A stretch of 64,000 nt of DNA, taken from positions 3,603,501 to 3,667,500 of the forward strand of contig CANTUV010000035.1 of NCBI GenBank assembly GCA_947685225.1. The letters are read 5' to 3'. The position numbers and the translations under genes were made by a program. This stretch comes from Garcia nutans (lineage: Eukaryota > Streptophyta > Magnoliopsida > Malpighiales > Euphorbiaceae). The first letter of the stretch is position 1; every line of letters begins with the position of its first letter. Shown here piece by piece: positions 47,801-57,944 of the stretch. The notes under the pieces are model-generated. The model saw only the letters and a list, made by a program, of their open reading frames with translations. It did not search any database and had not been told where the DNA came from.

Positions 47801-50800
47801 TAGTGGGGAAAAGTTATGAGAAGCAATATTTTAGTTAAAAGGTTGGATATTTTGTTTAGATGTCGTACTTTTAAGGTTTCTCTTCAAAATCTAATTGCGC
47901 CAGAAGGATTGGGAGGGAAAAAAATCTCCATCAATTCTTTCTTCCATTTCCTCAACAATTTTAAACTTAATTAGAAGTGAGGTAAATCGAAATTTTCTCA
48001 CTCTCCAGTGCCCCTTCTCACTTTCCTATCAATACAGTGCTTGTGCTGATTAAATAAAAGTGCAACCCTGTGCCTAATGTTTTCTCTTTTATGGCTTCAT
48101 GGAGTGTGAAATATGCATTTTCATTTTGCATTGCAAAGAAGTTGTTTCTATTGTTTGGCCCGTGAATAGAGCAATCTTCCTGCATTGAAGCTGTTGAATG
48201 TCAAGAGGTTCTGAAGTGTTTTTGGTATTGGCTTTTTTACTTCACTTTGTTTGGAAAGCAAGTATAGGGGAAAAGGTGGGAAGGGAGAAAATGGGGATAT
48301 AAAAAGTGAGAGAAACAGATTATACCTTTCTCTCTTTTTGTTTGGATTGGGCAAAAATGGTGGGGGAGAGAGTGCGGAGAACAAAAATTTTCTTGTGTGT
48401 GATGGATTAATATTATATTTCTATCCTTGCTGCAATTTATAATGAATGTATTGTTAAAATTGCAGATTTGTAATAAGCTTAATAGAAACATGGTAGATAC
48501 ATTTTGTCATTTTGCTTGCAGCAAATTGTAGAAATAAAATTTGTGCTAGCATTTCAGTGCAGTAACATGTGCTTAGACAATCAAAGTAGATTTGTCAATT
48601 CTCAAAATGTTTTAGCCTCATTTTTCCCTTGCATATTGGGTTGGTTGCCTCATATTTCCCCACTGCTAATTTTTAGACTGCTGATCATCTTTTGTTGTTT
48701 GTGCGTGTGCCTGTCTTGTTGAGCTTCTGCTGTCTTATTTTCTTTTTATTTGCAATAACTTTGTGAAATGTTCTGATATATGATGCAATAACTTTTAAAT
48801 TGCTGGGGAGATTTACTGGTCTTAGAAAACTATACTTCCATAGTATACTTGATAATTTGATTTCATTTTCAACTAATCCTTGTGCATTGTCTTCAAACTT
48901 CTTGTGGACTGACTTCTATGAATTTGTTGTCCAGTCTGCTATTTTACGTAGCTAATAAACTGCAGAAATGACCTAACTATTCAGCAGAAGAAAGCTGATA
49001 AATGTTTTTTTAATTCTTGCAAGTCTTATCAGCGTAGCTTAGTTATTATGAAACAGCTTCAAGCTCATTGATATGGTTTTCTTTCTTATAATATTCCGTC
49101 TCTCTCATATTTTTGCATCATTTGGTTTATAAGATTTTTGAGTGATGTGAAACTGGTTATTTTTTAACTTGTAGGTTATGGCCCTAACACAGACTCAGTT
49201 TGATGATGCTATGAAACCTGTACAGTTTGAATCACATTCATCTGTCGGAGTTCCTTCTAAATCAGTTAGCGAGTCCAACTTGCCATCATCATCTATCTTG
49301 ACTAAGGACAAGTCATTTTCTTCTGCTGCATGCCCAATCAATTCATTGCTTGCAGGGGAGAAAATTCAATTTGGTGGGAATATTCCTTCCTGCTAACCTG
49401 TTTTTATTCTTAGAACTCTTATTGGCTCTCTCACTAAAGTATTTACTTTTTTTTAATGATCAGGTGCTGTTACATCTCCAGCAATACTTCCTTCAAGCAG
49501 TCATGCTGTTTCCCACGGAATTGGCCCTCTAGGTCCCTGTCGGTCAGACATTCAAATTTCACACACTCTCTCTGTAGCTGACAATGGTTGCTCGCTTTTC
49601 TGTGAAAAAGAGAAACATTCAGATGAATCTTGTGTTCATTTAGTAGATTGTGAAGCTGAAGCTGAAGCTGCTGCCTCAGCTATTGCTGTTGCTGCCATAA
49701 GTAGTGATGAGATTGTTGGGAATGGATTGGATACAGGTGCTGTCTCTTCTTCAGATTCCAAAACTTTTGGTGGTGCAGATATAGATGGTATAACGGCAGG
49801 TAGTTGTTTTTCAATGCAACCTTTGTAGGGAATATTGTACTTCTGATTCCCAATGGATTTTTTTAATATGATGTCACTTTTATGCAAGCATAATCTTTGG
49901 CAGGTGTATCTGGTGATCAACAATTGTCCAGTCAATCAAGAGCTGAAGAGTCTCTAAGTGTTGCTCTTCCGGCTGACCTTTCTGTCGAGACACCACCAAT
50001 CTCTTTGTGGCCACCTTTACCAAGTCCACAGAATTCTTCTAGCCAGATGCTTTCTCATGTTCCTGGATCTCCCGCATCCCATTTTCCTTTCTATGAGATG
50101 AATCCAATGTTGAGAGGTCCTATATTTGCTTTTGGGCCACATGATGAGTCTGCATCTGCTCAATCACAGCCCCAGAAGAGTAATGCATCAGTTTCAGGTC
50201 CACTTGGGACCTGGCAACACCATTCTGGTGTAGATTCATTCTATGGCCCTCCAGCAAGTTTCACGGGCCCTTTTATCAGCCCTCCTGGAAGTATCCCGGG
50301 GGTTCAAGGTCCACCACACATGGTTGTGTATAATCATTTTGCACCAGTTGGACAGTTTGGACAAGTTGGCTTGAGTTTCATGGGCACCACCTACATCCCA
50401 TCTGGGAACCAACCTGATTGGAAGCACAACCCTGCATCTTCTCCCATGGGGGTTGGTGAAGGGGACATGAATAGCTTGAATATGGTTTCTGCACAACGCA
50501 ATCCCACCAACATGCCAACTCCCATCCGACATCTTGCTCCTGGGTCACCTCTCTTGCCGATGGCATCTCCTTTAGCCATGTTTGATGTTTCACCTTTCCA
50601 GGTAAAAGTTTTGATTTGTGGTTTGAAAAATTATGGTGGCTGCCAAATTGATGGCTACTCTTTTTTTTTCTTAAACAAGGGGGAAATGTTACATGTGCTA
50701 GAGATGTGAAATATGATAAGGATATGTTAGGAAATGGTTACATACAAGGACTATGCGTTCACATGTAAGCACACATGCAATGGATCATAATGTTCAAAGA

Positions 50801-51700
50801 AATATACGTCAAAGCTAGTTAGTGGACTTTCACAATTCCTCTATTTTCTAATACAGGGAAGAAGTTGTGTATTTAGGGTTTTGCATAATATAATAGCGGG
50901 AATGTGTCAAGGCATGCACAGTTCATTAAAAGTTGTGGAGGTTTAGATCAAGGATTTGTTGATTGCTATTCTTCAAATGCTGATGATGTTACCTTTTTTA
51001 TGAAATGTGTTTTTGATGTTGATGAAATAGTTAATTCTGACATTAGCAGTTTTGTTATAATTGTCATGTCCAGTCCTCTTCTGACATGTCAGTCCAAGCT
51101 CGATGGTCACATGTTCCTGCATCACCTCTTCAATCTGTTCCAGTGTCTATGCCATTGCAGCAACAGGCTGAAGGTGCATTGCCTTCTCAGTTTAACCATG
51201 GGGCAACAGTTGATCAACAATTAACTAACAGGTTCCCAGAATCTCGAATAACCACACCCTCGGACAACCAGAACTTCCCCACAGCTACTGATTCAACTGT
51301 CACACAGTTGCCTGATGAACTTGGGTTGGTAGACTCATCAAGTTCCACCAGTGCTGGTGCTTCAACACACAGCATTGTTGGTAAGAGCCCATCTGCTAGC
51401 ACTATTCCAGATGCTGGCAAGACAGATTCTCTGCTGAATGGCAGCGGAAGCAGCAGCAGCCAGAATACAAGTTCTGCTTTTAAAGCACAGCCTTCCCATT
51501 ACAGGAGTACGTCTGCCCAGCATTACAGTAATTTGTCTGCGTATAATTATCAAAGAGAAGGTGGACTTTCTCAGAAGAATGGTTCTGGGGCCGAGTGGCC
51601 TCATGGAAGAATGGGATACCAAGGAAGGAATCAATCCTTGGGTGCTGAAAAGAGCTTTCCTTCAAAGATGAAACAGATTTATGTAGCTAAGCAGACTTAA
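41826..51700 (+). CDS. Large BAT2/PRRC2-like protein, seven coding exons, 2439 aa
   Basis: Exons 41826-46883, 46972-47228, 47313-47457, 49175-49373, 49464-49799, 49904-50601 and 51074-51700 join with GT-AG borders and matching phases into 2439 codons plus TAA. The N-terminus (MANPGVGNKFVSVNLNKSYG, His/Gln-rich and Gly-rich runs, then PPPLNLPSLRKEH) fits the BAT2 N-terminal family. Residues about 583-710 form a long Glu/Arg coiled coil. About 1098-1125 is an acidic run. WVSKMPRKLRSTSQS crosses the first coding junction. The rest is low-complexity Ser/Pro/Gln/Gly. BAT2 proteins are RNA- or chromatin-associated scaffolds: animal PRRC2 in translation and stress granules, plant MOS1 in gene regulation. 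This is a different plant paralogue of unknown role. Intron 3 is 1717 bp. No frame damage; nuclear or cytosolic, with no membrane segment. Confidence 0.9.
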
Positions 51701-52549
51701 AGTGGGGCATCAACCACATCATGAAGAGAAATGAAAATGAGTTAACTTGGATATAAAGTTGAAAGCATCGGGACTGAACATCTTTCCAGTGAAAATTTTG
51801 TTTTTTGTTTCTTGATAAATTTTTGGCAAGGGGATGGGTCAGATTTGAATATTAATGGACTCTAGGAATTTGGTATGCCATGTCTTTTAGAGGAATTTGG
51901 CAGAGCTGGCTGATCATGTCTATTATGGATCTCGAGTTTGGGTTTTTGAGAACAGAACAGGTCTAGTCTACTGTTTGGCTTGGTGCTGCTATTGCAAGTA
52001 GTGTATTATTTGTAGGTTTTTTGTCCATCATTTTTTGTTCTCTATTTGTTGGCTTCACAAACCTAAATTGTAATTTCTTGGAAATTGGTAGTATTGAAAT
52101 TAGTAATGATACCGCGGATGATTAATACTGATTATGATATGATGAACATGGGTTTCTCCTTTCATTATCTTCTCTTTTCCTCACCATTTTAATTCTTGGA
52201 GATACATACAATAACAATGTCGTCTGTTCTGCTATTTGAATTAGATTACTACAAATTTTGAAATTCAATTAAATTTATATATATATATATTTTACTTTCT
52301 TTTCGTCACGTTATTGAACTTTAAATATTTCATTTTTTTTAAGATTTACTTTATTCATTACTTAAATTCTTAAGTGTGTCCATGACTTCTTCGAATTCTG
52401 ACTATATTTATAATAAAATTTGTTATAATTATTACTTAAAAGCGTTTTGAATTTTATTTTGTTTTGACATCACTTTGCGCAACATCATGCGAAATACCTT
52501 TAGGGGAAAAACATCAACTCAATAAATGCAAAAATTGATAGCACATTTA
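51701..52549. other. 3' UTR and downstream flank of the BAT2-like gene
   Basis: T-rich transcribed-looking sequence follows the stop up to about 52150 (several tttgt and ttttgtt tracts), then AT-rich DNA. The poly(A) site was not fixed. Confidence 0.45.
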
Positions 52550-53340
52550 CATAACTTCTGAAAAAAAAAATTATATTTTTATAAAAAATTATAGTAAAAT
52601 TTTTAAAAATAAATTATATTTTACCAAAATATTTTTTTAAAAATATATTTTTTCTTACTAAAATTAATATTTTATTTTTATTTTTATTTTTTAAACTTCA
52701 CTATTCAATAAAAATATTCTAATAAAATAATAAAAATTAATATTTTAAATTATTTTTCATCATATAAAATCATAATTTTTTTTGTAAAAAATAAATTTTT
52801 ATTTTTATTTTTAAAAAAATAAATAACACTCAAAACAATAAAAAAAAGTAAAATATAGAAAAATACAGTAGTAAAAATTATTAAATTTATTTTTAAACAA
52901 ATTTTATATATTATATACATAAAAAAAAATATACACAATTTCATTACGTAAATGTGTTGTAACTCTTATACATATTATATTTTTATTATTTAAATTATGT
53001 ATTTTATGTAAAAGTTATTAAAAATTACATAAATATTGTGAGAATAAAAAATTAAATAAATATTAAAAATATTATGTAGATGTATTGCAGATGTATTATA
53101 GATGTAGTTTGTATTATTAAGTATATATTTTATATATGTTGTATATTTATTTATTTTTTATGTGTATATTAAAGTTTTTTTAAATAGAAAAACACAAATT
53201 AAATAAAATAGAAAAAAAATGAAAGTAAAAAAATTACAAAAATAAAAAAAGAAAAGAATTAGTGCTGCAAAATAAATTTGAAAAAAAAAAGAGTCGTGCG
53301 TGCCATGTTTTTGGAAAACAACAAATTTAGCGCCGTATAT
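52550..53340. repeat. AT-rich dispersed repeat, copy 2 (inverted relative to 2.29-3.10 kb)
   Basis: Contains gatgtattgcagatgtattat, agatgtagtttgtatta and tatgttgtatatttattt (about 53070-53160), which read in reverse complement as the acatctacaatacat region near 2400-2500. The flanking A/T-rich blocks also pair in order. Non-coding; class unknown. Confidence 0.5.
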
Positions 53341-53718
53341 AATGTAAATTTCCCTAAATTGATTTTTGCTGTGTTTTTATTAAATGAGTTCTACCCATAT
53401 GAGAATGTTTTAATTAATGCATTTTATATTAAAATGTAAATAATGAAAATCGTTTTATAATTTATAATGATGTTTTATGGTAATATATTTAGAAAAAATG
53501 ACAATAATTTTACACAATTTTATAATATTTAAATGTAAAAAATGAATTATAGGCAAAATGATGTTTTATTACTAAAAGTTTTCATACTTAATCTTTTTAT
53601 TTGAATGTAAATAATGAAAATCATTTTATTATTTGCAATGATACTTATTACAAATTTTACATCATAAATAAAATGAAGAAATATGAATATACAATTAATT
53701 AGCTATGATATGCTATAA

Positions 53719-54599
53719 TAATGTGTTTGGTAAATTACTAAAAAAATTAATTACTGAAAAAATTAAATATTAAAAATATATTTTACAGATATATATATTA
53801 CTGAGATTATATTTTACTGAAAAATATTATATTATCGTATTTGAAAGATGCAACAAAATATTAAAAAAATTAATTAAAAAATATTAACTTATTTTTTTTT
53901 TAAATCGGAGAGAGGGAAGCAAACCCATTAGCAATGAACACTTCTTTCCCACTGAACTCCCACAAGATCTGCCAATAAAAACTCACGAGCAGAAAATGGT
54001 GGAAACTGCCACAGCTTCATATCTCTAGAACCACCCACAACAGATTTAGCCATAAAATCTGCAACCATATTAGCCTTCCTATAAATTTTCACTACTTGCA
54101 CCTCCCAACTTTTCTGAAAAAGCAAGATACAAGCTGCTACCAAATTCCTATGTCTAGGAATAACCGAGCCTTTTAACAACAAATCCACTACCACCTGTGA
54201 ATCACATTGAAGTTGAACCTTCCTCCACCCTTGATCCCAAGCCAGTAACAATGCTTTATACACTCCCCATAACTCCGCCTGGATTGCATCTCCACAACCA
54301 ATAGTAACTAAATATTAACTTATTTAGTTGAATCAAACTTTACGAAAAAATTTAAATAATATTTAAACTATTTTTATAAAATAATTTTTTTTGTTTTATC
54401 AGTAAAAATATGATTATCTTTTAATACGTAGATATCTCAATCTTCTTTTTTGATGAAAATTTTTTTTATATTTTTTAAGTTTAGTGGATCCAATATTTTA
54501 TTTTATTTAGATCATTTATAAATAAATATAGTATTGTTAATCAAATAAGATTATGTAATCAATTTTTTTGAGATTTTTGTACAATTAAACGCACTATAA
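53719..54599. repeat. MITE-like repeat, copy 2, split by a LINE fragment
   Basis: Ends taatgtgtttggtaaatt and caattaaacgcactata are inverted termini. Internal order matches the copy at 4689-5124. Without the 53895-54309 insertion and one copy of its duplication it is about 450 bp, the same size as copy 1. Confidence 0.65.
53895..54309 (-). mobile_element. 5'-truncated LINE fragment with RNase H domain, poly(A) and 16-bp target duplication
   Basis: The minus strand reads VTIGCGDAIQAELWGVYKAL, LLAWDQGWRKVQLQCDSQVV, YRKANMVADFMAKSV and ends EFLLADLVGVQWERSVHC with stop at 53928. This is the C-terminal RNase H domain of a plant LINE (E of AELW, D of CDSQ, and the ANMVAD motif). The 3' end runs into a T-run (53892-53901 on plus), the poly(A) tail. 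The sequence aaatattaacttattt occurs at both borders (53879-53894 and 54310-54325), a target-site duplication. The 5' truncation is usual for target-primed reverse transcription. The remaining frame has no stop, so the insertion may be fairly recent. Confidence 0.88.
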
Positions 54600-55507
54600 T
54601 ATTTTAATAATTATGATTTTATAATTTTTTATAAATTTTATTTTTCATAATTATTAAAAATAAATTCATCAATTCATAATGATTAAATCATTATATAAAT
54701 AAATTCAATACAAAAGATATTTTTATTTATATATTTATAATAATATTCAAATAGTAATAACTTTTTAACTATTAATAATATTTTAATTAAATTAAAAAAT
54801 ATAACAAAATTTGGAGTTGGACGAGTGGTGACGTACAATAGACAATTCAACTAGTAAGTTCAAAATCAGTAAAGCGAATTCAATTAGTCAAATATAAGAT
54901 TACGTGTCCCATAGAGTAACAATAGATAAATTCTTATCCAAATTTGATATATGTGCATTTCGATAAGTAAAATATTATTAAAAAAATAATTATAAAAAAT
55001 TAAATAATTTTAATAGTCGAATACACTGTAAATCTTTTTCTACAATAATAAATAAAAAAAATGTGGAAGCTTCCATTTTCGATTTTCCATCCATTACCTG
55101 ACAGCTTTAGCTCTACTAAATACGTAAGCGTCTATATATATATATATATAATGAATAAATTATATTATTCATTTTATTGGAATAATCCACTTCAACTATA
55201 AATATCTTTGCAGTCAACGTGGGATAATTAGTTTTCAAAAGAATTTATACAAATAGGTATATGGTACTTATTTTCGATTTGACGATTTATAATTTTAGAT
55301 TTTTTTTTCTACAAAAACTGAAATTAGTATAATTGTCATTCATATACTAATAAATTATAGATATAATAATAAGTTACATAATAAAAATAACTCATTGTTT
55401 CCATAACATCTAATTATTAAAACAGTATGAAGATTTAAAAAAGTAGTATTAAAAAAAATACAAAACTGAGAATTCGAAAGTAGTAATCAAATTTCACCCC
55501 TATGCCG
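54600..55507. other. AT-rich intergenic region downstream of the ERF gene
   Basis: No reading frame with family features. A (TA)n run near 55134-55151. The segment next to 55508 is the 3' flank of the ERF gene. Confidence 0.4.
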
Positions 55508-56140
55508 TTAATAATCATCCATCATCAATGAAGCTAATGAATAATCATCTTCGTGGAGCTCCAAGCAATGCTCGTCTTTAACTTCCTTGTTCTTTCCCAG
55601 CTCCTCTGCCACCATTATATTACTGTTGCCTTGATCAGTTGCTGCAAAGTTTGATCCTTGTATGTTTTTATTCTCATTGCTTCGCATTTGTCCAATATAT
55701 TCTGATAATGGAAAGTTGGTTTTAGCCTTGGTTCTACGATACTTAACTGCAGCTGTGTCATAAGCTCTCGCAGCCTCCTCAGCCGTGTTAAAAGTACCAA
55801 GCCAAGCTCGAGTCGCCAGCCATGGGTTTCTTATCTCCGCTGCCCATTTACCCCATGGCCTTTGTCTAACTCCTCTGTACTTCTTCTTCTTCTTCTTTTC
55901 CTTGTTAATCTCGCTTTTCTCTTTTTCTTCTTGGTTAGCCTCGAAATATTTGCAACCAAGACAGTTAACAGAATCAATGTCACAAACAGAACGCTTGGCT
56001 GAAAAATCCTGAAGGATTGGAATAAAGTTGTGCACAGTAGTTGATGATGACGTGGCACCATCAGAAAGCATGTGCAGAAAAGCCGCCACCATGATCTCGT
56101 CTTCTTGCCCTCTAGTTATAGAACTTATGGTGGTTTCCAT
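55508..56140 (-). CDS. AP2/ERF transcription factor, ERF109/RRTF1-like (group X)
   Basis: Intronless frame of 210 residues. Residues about 88-145 form one AP2/ERF domain (YRGVRQRPWGKWAAEIRNP, then WLGTFNTAEEAARAYDTAAV and KAKTNFP). A basic run (KEKKKKKK, 80-87) just before it is a likely nuclear signal. Upstream, EDEIMVAAFLHMLSDG (13-28) and CDIDSVNCLGCKYF (53-66) match conserved parts of ERF109/RRTF1-type proteins, known as rapid redox- and wound-responsive regulators in Arabidopsis. The C-terminus is acidic (EDDYSLASLMMDDY), a probable activation region. The usual Asp in EIRDP is Asn (residue 105), which may alter GCC-box contacts. Expected to bind GCC-box promoters in the nucleus. A retroelement was inserted close upstream. 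Confidence 0.9.
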   Translation of the reverse strand: METTISSITRGQEDEIMVAAFLHMLSDGATSSSTTVHNFIPILQDFSAKRSVCDIDSVNCLGCKYFEANQEEKEKSEINKEKKKKKKYRGVRQRPWGKWAAEIRNPWLATRAWLGTFNTAEEAARAYDTAAVKYRRTKAKTNFPLSEYIGQMRSNENKNIQGSNFAATDQGNSNIMVAEELGKNKEVKDEHCLELHEDDYSLASLMMDDY

Positions 56141-56291
56141 ATATATATATATATTATATATATTTCTTTTCTTATTATTATTAATCTTTTGTAATTTTCA
56201 GCACAGAGACAGTTAAGAGTATAGCCTCTTTTTTTTTTTTTTTTTTTCAAATTTTCAGCACAGAGACGTTGACGAGTATGGTTGAAGAACT

Positions 56292-56309
56292 GGCGGCAAA
56301 GTATTTATA
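56292..56309 (-). promoter_or_regulatory. ERF gene core promoter: TATA box and GCC-box-like site
   Basis: The minus strand reads TATAAATA at 56309-56302, about 162 bp upstream of the ATG at 56140. It is followed by GCCGCC at 56297-56292, the core of the ERF-binding GCC box. The TR-GAG element edge (56337) lies only 27 bp upstream of the TATA box. A second GCCGCC-like cluster (plus strand ccgcggcggt, 57951-57960) is on the other side of the insertion. Confidence 0.6.
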
Positions 56310-56336
56310 GAGGGATGAATGCCGGGTAGGACAAAC

Positions 56337-56625
56337 TGGTACAAACTGCTTTTTATTTCTTGAATCTATACTGTAAATGGAAATTAGGAACAAGAAAAGA
56401 AAGGTTTTATGGAAAAAATCAGGCCTCTACGCTATTAAACGTATTTTGATGATTATTTTTTCCAATGCCTGGATCTGTTTATTTTATTCACTTAAATAGC
56501 CAATAAGTTAACAACTTAGCTAAATACAAGAAAACAGACTCTGCTAACTAACAGCAACTAATAAATCAAAGCAAGACTTATTCAAAACAAGACTTATTCA
56601 AAGACTAAATCAAGGCCACGTGACA
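56337..56625 (-). repeat. 3' LTR of the TR-GAG element
   Basis: Reads TGTCACGTGGCC...GTACCA on the minus strand. It contains a G-box CACGTG at 56617-56622 and abuts the ERF core promoter in the same orientation as the ERF gene. Confidence 0.9.
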
Positions 56626-56641
56626 TTCCCTTCCCCTTAAA
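56626..56641 (-). other. Polypurine tract of the TR-GAG element
   Basis: Minus-strand TTTAAGGGGAAGGGAA immediately precedes the 3' LTR, the expected plus-strand priming site. Confidence 0.85.
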
Positions 56642-56676
56642 CAATCCTTTTGTCCTCAAGAGAAATATATGGAAGC

Positions 56677-57630
56677 TTAGTCAGGACCCTCAATTTCCAT
56701 CTCCGCATCGTCATCGCTATCTTGCAAGATAGCTCGAATAACGAACAATTTTTTACACTTGTGTCCCGGTTCATATTTGTCATTGCACTTGAAGCAAAGT
56801 CCTAACTTCTTCCTCTCATTTAGCTCATCCCAAGTCAACCGCTTGACGTTATGGTTTGTTGGTGTAATTGATGTAGGAAAAGATTGTGGTTCCGATGCTG
56901 GGTGATTTGGTGTAGTAGGACCATTTTCATGAGAAGAATTCCTCGTCTCATACAACCTTGCAAGTGAAATTGCTTCCGACAACGTTTTTGGACGGTTAGC
57001 TTGCACATCTGTCCGTATAGAGGTGATTAAACCACTCACGAAACAGCTTACTTGCCTAGCTTGAGGTAAGAGTCCCACTTTGGCTAGCAATTTTTCAAAC
57101 TGACCTTGGTATTCTTTAACCGTTCCAAGTTGCTGCAATTTTGATAATTCACCAAAGAAATCAGAAAATTGATTAGCACCATACCTTGCGTGAAGTCCTT
57201 CCTTGAATTCTACCCATGTGACAATCGGGTTCTCTTGTTTTAAGAGTTGAAACCACAATTGAGCATCTCCCACCATGTGAAAAGAGGCAATCTCGATGCG
57301 TTCTTCATCAGGAGTGCGGTGGAAGTGGAAGAACTGTTCTGCCCTGCAAATCCAGCTTGTGGGATCTTCCTTCTCATCGAAACGAGGGAAGTCCAGCTTA
57401 ACTATTTTAGGAGTGTATGAGGTAGTACTCCCGGAACTGGTAGGCTTCACTCTTGATTCAGGGGTTCGTACCTCATACTCGACTCCCTTCCCATTAGAGG
57501 ATTGAATAGCTAGTTGATCCATCCGAGAATTAAGCTGAGAGAAGATCTCCTCCAGTCGTTTGGCAATGCCTTCCTGACCACCAGAAAGTGTTTGAACAGA
57601 TTGTTCAAGCAGCTCTACTCTCTGATCCAT
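56677..57630 (-). CDS. Retrotransposon Gag protein with CCHC zinc knuckle (317 aa)
   Basis: The chosen start ATG at 57630 (MDQRVELLEQSVQTL) lies just inside the primer site; an upstream extension would enter the LTR. Residues about 1-50 are a heptad-like coiled coil. The Gag core has KLDFPRFDEKEDPTSWICRA (near residue 80), ASFHMVGDAQLWFQLL and RYGANQFSDFFGELSKLQQL, the standard plant Ty3/gypsy retrotrans_gag pattern. Near the C-terminus LTWDELNERKKLGLCFKCND..GHKCKK is a zinc knuckle of the CX2CX4HX4C-like kind preceded by the usual RRLT-type lead. The frame ends EIEGPD with a stop; no protease or polymerase follows. The open frame is intact, so it may still make virus-like-particle protein. 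Confidence 0.9.
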   Translation of the reverse strand: MDQRVELLEQSVQTLSGGQEGIAKRLEEIFSQLNSRMDQLAIQSSNGKGVEYEVRTPESRVKPTSSGSTTSYTPKIVKLDFPRFDEKEDPTSWICRAEQFFHFHRTPDEERIEIASFHMVGDAQLWFQLLKQENPIVTWVEFKEGLHARYGANQFSDFFGELSKLQQLGTVKEYQGQFEKLLAKVGLLPQARQVSCFVSGLITSIRTDVQANRPKTLSEAISLARLYETRNSSHENGPTTPNHPASEPQSFPTSITPTNHNVKRLTWDELNERKKLGLCFKCNDKYEPGHKCKKLFVIRAILQDSDDDAEMEIEGPD

Positions 57631-57636
57631 GCCAGA

Positions 57637-57648
57637 GCTCTGATACCA
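57637..57648 (-). other. tRNA-iMet primer binding site
   Basis: Minus-strand TGGTATCAGAGC, the classic complement of the initiator methionine tRNA 3' end, three bases after the 5' LTR. Confidence 0.92.
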
Positions 57649-57651
57649 CTT

Positions 57652-57939
57652 TGGTATAAACTGCTTTTTATTTCTTGAACCTATACTGTAAATGGAAATT
57701 AGGAACAAGAAAAGAAAGGTTTTATGGAGGAAACTAGGCCCTACGCTATTAAACGTATTTTGATGATTATTTTTTCCAATGCCTGGATCTGTTTATTTTA
57801 TTCACTTAAATAGCCAATAAGTTAACAACTTAGCTAAATACAAGGAAACAGACTCTGCTAACTAACAGCAACTAATATATCAAAGCAAGACTTATTCAAA
57901 ACAAGACTTATTCAAAGACTAAATCAAGGCCACGTGACA
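57652..57939 (-). repeat. 5' LTR of the TR-GAG element
   Basis: Collinear with the 3' LTR. Also carries a CACGTG G-box (57931-57936) beside its outer edge. Confidence 0.9.
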
Positions 57940-57944
57940 CAAAC

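Larger units (their letters stand above)
56337..57939 (-). mobile_element. Gag-only LTR retrotransposon (TR-GAG), 1.6 kb
   Basis: Direct repeats of 289 and 288 bp (56337-56625 and 57652-57939) run TGTCACGTGG...TACCA on the minus strand. They differ by about eight substitutions and one single-base gap by eye. A perfect 5-bp target duplication caaac flanks them (56332-56336 and 57940-57944). Three bases inside the 5' LTR is tggtatcagagc (57648-57637), the initiator-tRNA-Met primer site. The sequence ttaaggggaagggaa directly before the 3' LTR is the polypurine tract. The only gene is gag; pol is absent. This is the TR-GAG class of non-autonomous elements, which depend on enzymes from another element. 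Confidence 0.93.
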
